Shown here one piece after another: positions 24,050 to 32,883 of a DNA stretch of 64,000 nucleotides (the stretch's first letter is position 1; the number at the start of each line of letters is the position of its first letter). A program made the translations under genes and the position numbers. The notes beneath the pieces are model-generated. The model was not told where the DNA came from. It made no database searches and worked only from the letters and a program-made list of their open reading frames with translations. Origin of the DNA: an uncultured Desulfobacterales bacterium (GTDB taxonomy: Bacteria; Desulfobacterota; Desulfobacteria; Desulfobacterales; SpSt-501); contig CALIUY010000019.1 of the NCBI GenBank assembly GCA_938048455.1, positions 53,679 to 117,678 on the forward strand. The letters are read 5' to 3'.

Positions 24050-25033
24050 ATGGAGGCCGAAGCCGCCTTCCGCTTCACGGTCGAGCCCGAGGCGGCGGGG
24101 CGGCGCCTCGATTCCTTTCTCGGCGATCGCCTGCCGGAGTGCTCCCGCTCCTACGCCGCGGAGTTGATCGCCGCCGGGCGGGTCGAAGTGGACGGCCGGC
24201 CGCGCAAGCCGAGCTACCGCCTCAAGGTCGGGGAGTGCGTGGTCGGCTCCCTTCCGGCCCCCCGGCCCTCCGCATTCCGTCCCGAGCCCATCGCCCTCGA
24301 CATCCTCTACGAAGACGAAAGCCTGCTGGTCCTCTGCAAGCCTCCGGGAATGGTCGTGCATCCGGCTCCGGGGCACGATTCGGGAACCCTCGTCCATGGC
24401 CTGCTCCACCACTGCCCCGCGTTGGGGGCGCTTGCCGGCGAGCGGCGTCCCGGGATCGTCCACCGCCTGGACAAGGAGACCTCGGGGGCTTTGGTCGCGG
24501 CCAAGGACGCACGGAGCCTCGAGCGGCTTGCCGCCCAATTCAAGCGCCGCAGCGTGGAAAAACGCTACCTCGTCCTGGTCCACGGCGTTCCCCCGGGAAC
24601 GCAGGGCGTGATCCGGTTGCCCATCGGCCGCGATCCCCTCGACCGGAAAAAAATGAGCGTCCGCAGCCGCAAACCCCGGCCGGCCGAAACCGCCTGGAGC
24701 ATCCGGCGCTGCTGGGATGGGGAGACGAGCCTGCTCGAGGTGCGCCTGGTGACGGGACGAACCCACCAGATCCGCGTTCATCTCTCGGCCGTGGGGCATC
24801 CCGTCGTGGGGGACCCGGTTTACGGGCGGCGCCGAGGGTCGAAGGCCGCATCCGGACCTTTCGGGGCGATCCTGTCTTCCGCCCCGCGGCAGATGCTCCA
24901 CGCCTTTCGGATCGGCTTCGATCATCCGGAGACCGGGGAGCGTCTCGCCTTCGAGTGCCCGCTTCCCGCCGACATGTCCGGACTGATCGCCCGGCTCGAG
25001 GCGGCCGCCTCAGCGGCGGTCCCGATCCTCTAA
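24050..25033 (+). CDS. RluD-family 23S rRNA pseudouridine synthase
   Basis: Isomerises uridines in large-subunit rRNA to pseudouridine. 327 residues: an N-terminal S4 RNA-binding domain (about 15-75, RRLDSFLGDRLPECSRSYAAELI) and the RsuA/RluD catalytic domain with LVVCK-type strand (LLVLCKPPGMVVHP) and the catalytic motif HRLDKETSGALV, where D is the nucleophile. The later GRTHQIRVHL motif is intact. It starts 22 bases after the CarD stop and converges with the radical SAM gene, overlapping it by 24 bases at the 3' ends. RluD is the best guess among RluA/C/D. Confidence 0.92.
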   Translation: MEAEAAFRFTVEPEAAGRRLDSFLGDRLPECSRSYAAELIAAGRVEVDGRPRKPSYRLKVGECVVGSLPAPRPSAFRPEPIALDILYEDESLLVLCKPPGMVVHPAPGHDSGTLVHGLLHHCPALGALAGERRPGIVHRLDKETSGALVAAKDARSLERLAAQFKRRSVEKRYLVLVHGVPPGTQGVIRLPIGRDPLDRKKMSVRSRKPRPAETAWSIRRCWDGETSLLEVRLVTGRTHQIRVHLSAVGHPVVGDPVYGRRRGSKAASGPFGAILSSAPRQMLHAFRIGFDHPETGERLAFECPLPADMSGLIARLEAAASAAVPIL

Positions 25034-26776
25034 CCCCCTCGTTTCCCCCTGCGGACGCCGGTCGCCGCAGGCACCGCAGGCGTTGCATCCGCCTTCTTGC
25101 GGCTGGCAGATCGGTCCGGCGAGGCCCTCGTGGGCGCGCTCGTATTCCTGCCGCAAGAATTCCCGGGAAACCGGATGCTCGATGAAGTCCCAAGGCAGGA
25201 CCTCCTGCGGCGGGCGTTCGCGCAGGACGAACCAGTCGGGGTTGAGCAGCGATTGCCGGAGCACCGGGTTCCAGTTTCCTCCCGCGTCGTGGACGCGCAA
25301 CAGCAGGTCTCCCACCCGCCGGTCGCCGCGGGCGAGCAGCGCCTGCAGGTAGGCCCAGCGGGGGATGTCGGCGTGCACGCGGAGGTTGGGCAGGCGCCTG
25401 AGTTCGCGCTTGAGGAGCGCCATGCGGAACTTGAGCTCGGCCGTCTCGGCCATCGGCGCCCACTGAAACGGGGTGACCGGTTTGGGGACGAAGGAATTCA
25501 CGCTCACGGTCAGGGTGCCGATCGCGCCGCGGCGGCGTCCGGTGCGGAGCAACTCGTTGCGGACGCGTTTGACGAGTTCCACGATGGCCGCGGCGTCTTC
25601 CCGGGTCTCGGTCGGCAATCCGACCATGAAGTAGAGCTTGAGGTTGGGGATGCCGGCGGCGAGGAGATCGCCTGCCGCACCGAGAATCTGCTCCTCGCTC
25701 AGTCCCTTGCGGATGACCCGGCGCAGACGCTCGCTTCCCGCCTCGGGGGCGAGGGTCGCCGTTTTCACGCCGCTTGCGCGGAGCGCCGCCAGGCGCTCCG
25801 GGCTGAGCGAATCGGCCCGAAGCGAGCTGAAGGAAAACCGCACGCCGGCGGGAGCGAACCGGCGGCAGAGATCATCGAGCGCGGGGTGGTCGGAAACGGC
25901 CGCGCCCACCAACCCGACCTGCGGCACGATGCGAGCCGCCTCGGCCACGGCCCGGGCGAGGTTCTCCGCGGACTGCATCCGGGGGGGACGGTAGATGAAT
26001 CCCGCGCTGCAGAAGCGGCAGCCGCGGCTGCAGCCCCGGCCCGTCTCGAGGAGCAGCGTGCGGCCGAAGGCGGTGTGCGGAGTGAGCAGGGTGCTGGCGG
26101 TGGTGTGGGCCGTGAGCGTGGCCAGGAGCGGGTAGCCGATCCGTTCCGGAATTCCCTCTTCCAGCGGTTCGCGGCGGGCGATCGCCCCCGAGGCGTCGTA
26201 GACCACGCGGTAAAAGGAAGGCACGTAGGCCCCCGGAACGCTCCGGGCGATCCGCCGCAGCAGCCCGCGGCGCTCGTTCTCCGCGCGCAAGGCCTCCACG
26301 AACGCCTCGAGGGTGCACTCGGCCTCGCCGAGGAGGAAGGCGTCGATGAAGGGGGCGATCGCCTCGGGGTTCAGGCTGCAGGCGATCCCGCCGCAGACGA
26401 CGAGCGGATGGGAAGCAAGGCGTTCGGCGGCGAGAAGCGGCAGCCCCGACCGGGCGAGCAGCGCCAGGAGGTTCAGGGCGTCGTTTTCGAAGGAGAGCGA
26501 GAAGGCGAGCACCTTCGCCGCGGAAACGGGGGACCCGGATTCGAGGGTGCGCAACGGGGTATCGGCGGGGTCGTCCTCCTCGGGCAGAAACGCCCGTTCA
26601 CAAACCACGTCCTCGAAGGCGTTCAGCAGTCGGTAGACCGTCTGAAATCCCAGGTTCGACATCCCCACCGCATAGCGGTTGGGGTAAAGCAGCGCGATGG
26701 GGATGCGATCCCGCCGGGGCTTGTGGATCGCCCCCGTCTCCGCCGCCAGAAACCGCGCCCGACTGGAATCCCGCAT
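25010..26776 (-). CDS. B12-binding-domain radical SAM protein (YgiQ/TIGR03960-like)
   Basis: 588 residues. An N-terminal cobalamin-binding-like Rossmann domain (ALLYPNRYAVGMSNLGFQ, VLAFSLSFENDALN, VVCGGIACSLNPEAIAPFIDAFLLGEAE) is followed by a radical SAM core with CxxxCxxC in GRGCSRGCRFC near residue 250. A C-terminal CNACGAC motif could hold an extra metal site. The B12-binding histidine is not obvious, so cobalamin use is unproven. The start at 26776 (MRDSSRARF) follows a G-rich ribosome-binding region; a TTG nine codons earlier is less likely. Relatives are widespread and uncharacterised; a role in RNA or protein modification is only a guess. Confidence 0.82.
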   Translation of the reverse strand: MRDSSRARFLAAETGAIHKPRRDRIPIALLYPNRYAVGMSNLGFQTVYRLLNAFEDVVCERAFLPEEDDPADTPLRTLESGSPVSAAKVLAFSLSFENDALNLLALLARSGLPLLAAERLASHPLVVCGGIACSLNPEAIAPFIDAFLLGEAECTLEAFVEALRAENERRGLLRRIARSVPGAYVPSFYRVVYDASGAIARREPLEEGIPERIGYPLLATLTAHTTASTLLTPHTAFGRTLLLETGRGCSRGCRFCSAGFIYRPPRMQSAENLARAVAEAARIVPQVGLVGAAVSDHPALDDLCRRFAPAGVRFSFSSLRADSLSPERLAALRASGVKTATLAPEAGSERLRRVIRKGLSEEQILGAAGDLLAAGIPNLKLYFMVGLPTETREDAAAIVELVKRVRNELLRTGRRRGAIGTLTVSVNSFVPKPVTPFQWAPMAETAELKFRMALLKRELRRLPNLRVHADIPRWAYLQALLARGDRRVGDLLLRVHDAGGNWNPVLRQSLLNPDWFVLRERPPQEVLPWDFIEHPVSREFLRQEYERAHEGLAGPICQPQEGGCNACGACGDRRPQGETRGLEDRDRR

Positions 26777-26893
26777 GAAGGTCCCCCGCCTCAAGCGGCG
26801 CAAGCCCGCCTGTCGCGGCCTTGCGCCCTTCCGGGGGCATTCATAAGTCCGCCGCCGCGATTCGGCAAGCCCCGCGCGGGGGACGAAGCCGGC

Positions 26894-28111
26894 TCAGTCC
26901 GCCTTGCGGCGCAGGAACGTCGGGACGTCGAGATCGTTTTCGTCGAACGCCGGGCGATTCCACCCGCTGCAGGACGCCTCTTCGCCCGCACAGGCAGCCC
27001 GGCGGTTGCGCAAGAAGGTCGGCTCGTCCAGATCCACGATGTCGCGCCGTTGCAGATCGGCCGGGGTGATGTCGCGTACCTTGCCGCGCGGGGCAGAGGC
27101 GACGACCCGCGGCATCCGCTTTTCCTCCCCGCGGCCCTTTTCGCGGGACTCCTCGGCCTCCAGGCCGATGCCGGTCGCGATCACCGTGACCCGCATCTCC
27201 TCTCCCAGGCTCTCGTCCACCGAAGTCCCCCAGAAGATCTCGGCCTCGTCGCCGACCTCCTGGTGGATGCGCTCGGAGGCCTCGGCGACTTCTTCGAACT
27301 CCATGCTGCTCGAGGCGGTGATGTTCATGAGCACGCCGCGGGCGCCGCGGATGGAGATGTCCTCGAGCAGCGGGTGGGAGATGGCTTTCTCGGCGGCTTC
27401 GACGGCGCGGTTTTCGCCCGCGGCAATGCCGATGCCCATGAGCGCCATGCCGGCTTTGGACATCGTGGTGCGCACGTCGGCGAAATCCAGGTTGACCAGC
27501 CCCGGCATCATGATCAGGTCGGTGATCCCCTTGACGGCATGGAGCAGGATTTCGTCCGCCTTGAGAAACATCTCCATGAGCGTCGCCTTCTTCGAGGCGA
27601 GCGCGCGCAGGCGGTCGTTGGGGATGGTGATCGCCGTGTCCACCACCTTCTTCAGCTCGGCAAGCCCCTGCTCGGCGATCTGGGCGCGCTTTTTGCCCTC
27701 GAAGCTGAAAGGTTTGGTCACCACCGCCACGGTGAGGGCCCCGAGTTCCCGGCAGATTTCGGCGATCACCGGGGTCGCGCCGGTGCCCGTTCCGCCGCCC
27801 AGCCCGGCGGTGATGAAGACCATGTGGCTGTCGCGCAGGACGTTGCGAAGCTGCTCGGCGTTCTCGAGCGCCGCATCGCGGCCGATCTGGGGATTCGCCC
27901 CCGCGCCCAGGCCCTCGGTGATGCCCTCCCCGAGCTGGATGCGGACCTCGGCCTGGGAGACCTCGAGCGCCTGGGCGTCGGTGTTGGCGGCGATGAACTT
28001 GACCCCCTGCAGCCCGGAGCGGATCATGTTGTTGATCGCGTTGCCTCCGGCGCCGCCCACGCCGATCACCTTGATTCTGGCCGATTTTTCATTGTCGATG
28101 TAGGTGAACAT
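26894..28111 (-). CDS. ftsZ: Cell division protein FtsZ with duplicated C-terminal peptide
   Basis: Tubulin-like GTPase that forms the cytokinetic ring. 405 residues: IGVGGAGGNAINNM at 16-29, tubulin signature GGGTGTG at 105-111, and NLDFADVRTTM for the T7 loop. After residue 330 a variable linker holds two copies of the conserved partner-binding peptide, DIVDLDEPTFLR (357-368) and DENDLDVPTFLRRKAD (390-405). Only one copy at the extreme end is normal. The ATG at 28111 has GGAAGGAGGGCG upstream, clearly better than the longer frame from 28168 inside ftsA. It is the last gene of the dcw cluster; a CCCCGCGCGGGG palindrome lies 12 bases past its stop (26870-26881), without a T-run. Confidence 0.97.
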   Translation of the reverse strand: MFTYIDNEKSARIKVIGVGGAGGNAINNMIRSGLQGVKFIAANTDAQALEVSQAEVRIQLGEGITEGLGAGANPQIGRDAALENAEQLRNVLRDSHMVFITAGLGGGTGTGATPVIAEICRELGALTVAVVTKPFSFEGKKRAQIAEQGLAELKKVVDTAITIPNDRLRALASKKATLMEMFLKADEILLHAVKGITDLIMMPGLVNLDFADVRTTMSKAGMALMGIGIAAGENRAVEAAEKAISHPLLEDISIRGARGVLMNITASSSMEFEEVAEASERIHQEVGDEAEIFWGTSVDESLGEEMRVTVIATGIGLEAEESREKGRGEEKRMPRVVASAPRGKVRDITPADLQRRDIVDLDEPTFLRNRRAACAGEEASCSGWNRPAFDENDLDVPTFLRRKAD

Positions 28112-28157
28112 GGTTTCGCCCTCCTTCCGATGCCTGGCGTTGGACAGATTCCCGGGT

Positions 28158-29390
28158 TCAGACGACATCCTGAAACCACCGTTTCATGCGGTTCAACACG
28201 CGGTGAAAGATGTTCTTGTCGCGGATGCGGAACTTGCGTTTCTCCTGCCGCCGGTTGCGGGCGCCGTAAAGCACCAAGCCCACCCCGGTCGCGTAGATGG
28301 GGTTGTTGACGACGTCGACCAGACCCTCGATCCCCCGCGGGGTCCCGATCCGCGTAGGCAGACCGAAGACCGCCTCGGCCGTTTCGGTCGCCCCCTCGAG
28401 GAGCGCTCCGCCGCCGGCGAGCACGATTCCCGCATGGATCAGCGACTCGACCTGGGCGCGCTGGATCTCGCGCTGCAGAAGCTGGAAGATCTCCTCCATG
28501 CGCGGCTCGAGAATCTCGCCCAGGATCTGGCGCGGCAGCTTGCGCGCCTCCCGGCCGCTCATTCCCGGAACCTCGATCACCTCCTCGGGCCGGATGGCGC
28601 GGGCGAGGCAGCTGCCGAAGCGGCGTTTGATCTTCTCCGCCTCGGGATGCGGGCAGCGCAGGCCGATGGCGATGTCGTTGGTCAGGTTGTCGCCCCCGAG
28701 GGCCAGCACGAAGGTGTGGCGGATGTGCTTGCCGGAGAAGACGGCCAGATCCGTCGTTCCCCCGCCGAGATCGAGCAGCGCGCCGCCGAGTTGCTTTTCC
28801 TCCTCGCCGAGCACGGCCTCGGCGGAGGCCAGGCTCTGGAGCACGATGTCGCAGACGTCGAGCCCCGAGCGATTGGCGCACTTCACCAGGTTGTGCGCCG
28901 AGGCCACGGCGCCGGTCACGATGTGGATCTTGGCCTCGAGCCGCACGCCGGTCATGCCCACGGGATTCTGGATGCCGGGTTGCCCGTCGACGATGAACTC
29001 CTGCGGGAGCACATGGATCACTTCGCGATCCATGGGGATGGCGACCGCCCGGGCGGCGTCGATCACCCGCTCCACGTCCTGGGGGGTGATCTCCGGCCCC
29101 TTGATGCCGACCACGCCGCGGCTGTTGAAGCCCGCAATGTGTCCGCCGGCGATCCCCGTGTAGACCGAGGAGATCTCGCAGCCTGCCATGAGCTCGGCCT
29201 CCTCCACGGCCTTCTTGATCGACTCGACGGTCGCCTCGATGTTGACCACGACCCCCTTGCGCAGGCCGACCGAGGGGTGGGTGCCCACGCCGACGATGTT
29301 GACACGGTCGCCTGTGACTTCGCCCACCACGGCGCAGATCTTGGTCGTTCCGATGTCCAGGCCGACGAGCAGGTCTTCTTTGGACGGCAT
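28158..29390 (-). CDS. ftsA: Cell division protein FtsA
   Basis: Actin-like ATPase that tethers FtsZ to the membrane. 410 residues, typical length. Phosphate-1 motif LLVGLDIGTTKICAVVGEV at the N-terminus, 1C subdomain around EVIHVLPQEFIVDG, phosphate-2 LLDLGGGTTDLAVF, adenosine motif IVLAGGGALLEG. The C-terminal amphipathic helix expected for membrane binding is present (FHRVLNRMKRWFQDVV). It starts seven bases after ftsQ and ends 46 bases before ftsZ. Confidence 0.97.
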   Translation of the reverse strand: MPSKEDLLVGLDIGTTKICAVVGEVTGDRVNIVGVGTHPSVGLRKGVVVNIEATVESIKKAVEEAELMAGCEISSVYTGIAGGHIAGFNSRGVVGIKGPEITPQDVERVIDAARAVAIPMDREVIHVLPQEFIVDGQPGIQNPVGMTGVRLEAKIHIVTGAVASAHNLVKCANRSGLDVCDIVLQSLASAEAVLGEEEKQLGGALLDLGGGTTDLAVFSGKHIRHTFVLALGGDNLTNDIAIGLRCPHPEAEKIKRRFGSCLARAIRPEEVIEVPGMSGREARKLPRQILGEILEPRMEEIFQLLQREIQRAQVESLIHAGIVLAGGGALLEGATETAEAVFGLPTRIGTPRGIEGLVDVVNNPIYATGVGLVLYGARNRRQEKRKFRIRDKNIFHRVLNRMKRWFQDVV

Positions 29391-29396
29391 CGCGCT

Positions 29397-30365
29397 TCAG
29401 CCTCCGGGAGGGGGTTGCGGCCGGCCCGACGGCGCGGGGGTCTCCAGCCCCACCAGCACGCGCTGCGGGTCGGTGAAATCGAGCCGCTGAAAGGGGACCA
29501 TCTCGGGATGGGCCCGGAAGAACCGCTGGATCTCCGCCAGCCGCTCGAGTTTGCGGTCATAGCCGTCCCAGCCGAAGTCGATCGCGCGTCCGCCCTCGTG
29601 GAGCAGAACCGTCAGCCCAAGCTGACGGTCGACGCGGATCCGGCGGATCGCCTCGGCAGGAAGCACCTCCCCGGCCGCGGCCGCCTGGGCGAGAAACGCC
29701 GTCACCGCCGCAAGCGATCGACCCCGGGCGCGCGGTTCTTCCGGCGCCGAGGAAAGCAGCCGGCGGCGCAGGGAGAAGGGGGCCGCCGCGGAGCGGTCGG
29801 CCAGGCGCAACTCATCGACGGACAGTCCTTCGATCTCGGGCAGACCGGCCGGGTCGCCCCGCTCCGCTTCCTTGAAGATCTCCCCTTCGGCATTGAGGAG
29901 AAAGCCGGGACCCAGCGCCACCCGGGCGATCGCCCGGTGCTCGCTCACGCGGATCTGCAGGCCGGAGGGGATCTCCCGTCGGAGTTCGGCCTCGCGGATC
30001 CAGGGGTGCGCGATCAGCCGGCGCCGTGCGGCCGAGAGGTTCAAGCCGAGAAGGTTCATGCCGCTTCGCACGCCGGCCGTGGCGAGGATTTCGTCGGCCG
30101 AGAGCCTCTCGGCGCCGAAAACCTCGATTCGCCGTGCCGGGAAGAAATCGCCTCGGGTGAGGAGATCGTGCACCAGGAGGAAGAAGAGCCCGGCGGCGAG
30201 CGCGAACCCCGCGCCCGCCGCCGCACCGAGAACGGCGTACAGGCGGTTCCGTCGACGCGCGCGGGCCTCGAGCCCTTCGCGTCGGCTGCGGTTGCGACGC
30301 GTGGTGCGGCCCCGGAAGAGGCGTTCCAGATCCCGTGCGGCTTGCGGGCGAATGGTGTGTCTCAT
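29397..30365 (-). CDS. ftsQ: Cell division protein FtsQ
   Basis: Bitopic inner-membrane divisome protein bridging early and late division proteins. 322 residues: an Arg-rich cytoplasmic tail (1-40), one membrane segment (LYAVLGAAAGAGFALAAGLFFLL, about 42-64), then the periplasmic POTRA domain (FFPARRIEVFGAERLSADEILATAGVRSGMNLL) and the FtsQ/DivIB beta domain. A proline-rich tail ends the protein. It starts only six bases after the murC stop; the murB and ddl genes usually found between them are absent. Confidence 0.93.
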   Translation of the reverse strand: MRHTIRPQAARDLERLFRGRTTRRNRSRREGLEARARRRNRLYAVLGAAAGAGFALAAGLFFLLVHDLLTRGDFFPARRIEVFGAERLSADEILATAGVRSGMNLLGLNLSAARRRLIAHPWIREAELRREIPSGLQIRVSEHRAIARVALGPGFLLNAEGEIFKEAERGDPAGLPEIEGLSVDELRLADRSAAAPFSLRRRLLSSAPEEPRARGRSLAAVTAFLAQAAAAGEVLPAEAIRRIRVDRQLGLTVLLHEGGRAIDFGWDGYDRKLERLAEIQRFFRAHPEMVPFQRLDFTDPQRVLVGLETPAPSGRPQPPPGG

Positions 30366-30371
30366 GCCGCC

Positions 30372-31739
30372 TCAGGCCTCCTCGAGCAGTCGGCGGCCGA
30401 CTTTCCAGACGTCTCCCGCCCCGAGGGTGAGCAGGAGATCGCCCGGGGCGAGCGTTTCTCGCAGGTGGGCCGCGGCCTCGACGATCCCCGGAAGATACCG
30501 GGCCTGCTTGTGGCCGTGCTCGGCGATCGCCCGGCAGAGGGCCTCGGCGCTCACCCCTTCGATCGGCGCCTCTCCCGCGCCGTAGATCGGCAGGACGATC
30601 AACCGGTCGGACTGGTAGAACGCCCGGGCGAAGTCATCGAAGAGCGCCCGCGTCCGGCTGTAGCGGTGCGGCTGGAAGACCACGACCAGAGGTCGTTCGG
30701 GCCAGCACTCCCGGATCGCCTGGAGCGTCATCCGGATCTCCGTGGGGTGGTGTCCGTAGTCGTCGACCACGACGGCGCCGCGAATCTCCCCGCAGACTTC
30801 CATGCGCCGCTGCACTCCCGGCAGTCGCCCCAGGGCCTGGCGGATGAGATCCAGGGCGATGTCGAGCTCGCGGGCGACGGCGATCCCGGCCGCGGCGTTG
30901 TAAACGTTGTGCAGCCCGGGCAGGTTGATCCGAAAGGCGCCGAGCGGGCGTCCCCGCTCGCTCAACTCGAAGCGGCCGGAGCGGCCCTCGAAGGCGACCG
31001 CCTCGATCTGGTAGTCGGCCTGCCGGCTGCGGCCGTAGGTGACAAAGCGCTTCTTCAGGCGCGGGATGAGCTCCTGGGTCGGCGGATCGTCCAGGCAGAG
31101 GACGGCCAGCCCGTAAAAGGGGATGCGGTCGAGAAAGCGCAAAAACGTCTCCTGCACCGCGGCGAGGTCCGGGTAATAGTCGAGATGCTCGCGGTCGATG
31201 TTCGTCACCACGGCGATGGTCGGGGCATAGCGCAGAAACGAGCCGTCGCTCTCGTCGGCTTCGGCCACGATGAACTCTCCCCGACCCAAGACCGCGTTGG
31301 AGCCCGCTCCCCGGATCTTGCCCCCGATCACCACCGTGGGGTCGAGTCCTCCGGTTTCGAGCAGGGCGGCGATGATCGAGGTCGTCGTGGTCTTGCCGTG
31401 GGCCCCGGCGACGGCGATGCTGTACTTGAGCCGCATCAGCTCGGCCAGCATCTCGGCGCGGGGGATGACCGGGATGCCCGCCCGATGGGCGGCCTGGACC
31501 TCCGGGTTGTCCTCGCGCACCGCCGAGGAGACGACGACGACGTCGGCGCCCTCGATCTGACGCCCTTCGTGGCCGATGAAGACCGCGCCTCCGAGCGCGG
31601 CAAGGCGCTCGGTCAAATCCGAGCGGCGCAGATCCGAGCCCGAAACGCGGTACCCCAGGTTGAGCAAAAGCTCGGCGATGCCGCTCATGCCGATCCCGCC
31701 GATCCCCACGAAATGGATGTGATAGCGCTTACGGTACAC
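30372..31739 (-). CDS. murC: UDP-N-acetylmuramate--L-alanine ligase
   Basis: Adds L-alanine to UDP-MurNAc, the first amino-acid step of peptidoglycan precursor synthesis. 455 residues. N-terminal Rossmann HFVGIGGIGMSGIAELL, ATP-binding AVAGAHGKTTTTSIIAALL, the central E-A-D-E-S-D-G-S-F motif and YGHHPTEIR in the C-terminal domain are intact. The start is a GTG at 31739 and overlaps the murG end by 11 bases. Confidence 0.96.
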   Translation of the reverse strand: MYRKRYHIHFVGIGGIGMSGIAELLLNLGYRVSGSDLRRSDLTERLAALGGAVFIGHEGRQIEGADVVVVSSAVREDNPEVQAAHRAGIPVIPRAEMLAELMRLKYSIAVAGAHGKTTTTSIIAALLETGGLDPTVVIGGKIRGAGSNAVLGRGEFIVAEADESDGSFLRYAPTIAVVTNIDREHLDYYPDLAAVQETFLRFLDRIPFYGLAVLCLDDPPTQELIPRLKKRFVTYGRSRQADYQIEAVAFEGRSGRFELSERGRPLGAFRINLPGLHNVYNAAAGIAVARELDIALDLIRQALGRLPGVQRRMEVCGEIRGAVVVDDYGHHPTEIRMTLQAIRECWPERPLVVVFQPHRYSRTRALFDDFARAFYQSDRLIVLPIYGAGEAPIEGVSAEALCRAIAEHGHKQARYLPGIVEAAAHLRETLAPGDLLLTLGAGDVWKVGRRLLEEA

Positions 31740-32883
31740 GGGCGCCCTCCCTCCCTTCCCCCGGTCCGGCGGAGCGAGCGGCGATCAGCCGCAGGCATTC
31801 CTCGACCACGGCGGCGGCGGCCTCGGGTTTGCCCAGCTCCGCTGCGCGGCGTCCGCGTTCGCCGAGCAGCTCCGGCGCCCGCAACAGCGCAAGCAGCCGC
31901 CCGGCCAGACGCTCCCCGCTCAGTTCCCGTTCGGCGATCATCTCCGCTGCCCCGGCCTCCACCAGCCGTGAAGCGTTTTCCGTCTGGTGGTCGGCCGCCG
32001 CGTAAGGAAAGGGGACGAAGATCGCCGGACGGCCCAACGCCGTGATTTCGGCGACGGTGGTCGCTCCCGCGCGGCAGACCACGAGGTCGGCCTGGCGGTA
32101 GATGTCGCCCATGTCGTGGAAGAAGGCCTCGACCCGCGCGGAGAAGCCCCACCGGGCGTAACCCTCGCGCACGGCTTCCGCGTCGGCCGCGCCGCTCTGG
32201 TGGAAAACCCGCAGCCGGCCGCGCACCCCCTCGAGGAAGGGCAGGGCCTCGAGCAGCGCCGTGTTCAGGCGGTGCGCCCCCTGACTGCCCCCGAGCACAA
32301 GCAGCGTGAACACCCCTGCCGAAGTTGTCGGGGGAGCCGAGAGGTGCTCCCGCGCCACCAGAACCCCTTGCCGCAGGGGGTTTCCCGTCCACAGCGCCTT
32401 GCCGGCGGGAAAGGCGTCGACGGTCTGCGGAAAGGCGACGAACACGCGCATCGCCAAGCGGGCGAGCAGGCGGTTCGTCGCCCCCGGGCGGCTGTTCTGC
32501 TCGCACAGGGCGATCGGCGCCCCGAGCAGCCGGGCGGCGAGCACGACCGGACCGGCGGAGTAGCTGCCCAGGCCGAGAACGAGGTCGGGCCGGAAGGCGA
32601 GGAGGTGGCGGAGGGCCTGGAAGAAGGCGCGCGGAAGTTTGCTCAGGGCCGAAACCTGCCGAAATCGTCCCCGCCCCACGATGCCCTCGACCGGGACCGT
32701 CGCGAGCGGAAAGCCGGCGCGTTCGAGAGCCCGCCGTTCCAGATCGTTTCCCCGGCTGACGAAGAGGACCCGTGCGTCCGGAAAACGTCGCCGGAATTCT
32801 TCGGCGACGGCGATGCCGGGGAAGAGATGGCCCCCGGTGCCGCCGCCGGCGATCGCGATTCGCAGGGATGCTCCGTCGTTCAT
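31729..32883 (-). CDS. murG: UDP-GlcNAc:lipid I N-acetylglucosaminyltransferase
   Basis: Peripheral inner-membrane GT28 enzyme that converts lipid I to lipid II. 384 residues. Motifs: IAGGGTGGHLFPGIAVAEE (G-loop 1), VLGLGSYSAGPVVLAA, GNPLRQGV, VLGGSQGAHRLN, and the acceptor region CRAGATTVAEITALGRPAIFVPFP. The ATG at 32883 overlaps the ftsW stop in an ATGA. The downstream end overlaps murC. Confidence 0.97.
   Translation of the reverse strand: MNDGASLRIAIAGGGTGGHLFPGIAVAEEFRRRFPDARVLFVSRGNDLERRALERAGFPLATVPVEGIVGRGRFRQVSALSKLPRAFFQALRHLLAFRPDLVLGLGSYSAGPVVLAARLLGAPIALCEQNSRPGATNRLLARLAMRVFVAFPQTVDAFPAGKALWTGNPLRQGVLVAREHLSAPPTTSAGVFTLLVLGGSQGAHRLNTALLEALPFLEGVRGRLRVFHQSGAADAEAVREGYARWGFSARVEAFFHDMGDIYRQADLVVCRAGATTVAEITALGRPAIFVPFPYAAADHQTENASRLVEAGAAEMIAERELSGERLAGRLLALLRAPELLGERGRRAAELGKPEAAAAVVEECLRLIAARSAGPGEGREGARVP

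Noticed and set aside
26791..26803. TTG start for the B12-binding radical SAM gene at 26803
   Set aside because: It adds nine basic residues outside the conserved family start and has no ribosome-binding site; ATG 26776 is better placed.
25097..32045. Plus-strand open frames of 1070 and 1313 codons opposite the radical SAM gene and the ftsZ-murG part of the dcw cluster
   Set aside because: They cross several well-supported genes on the other strand and show only G/R/A/P-rich shadow composition.
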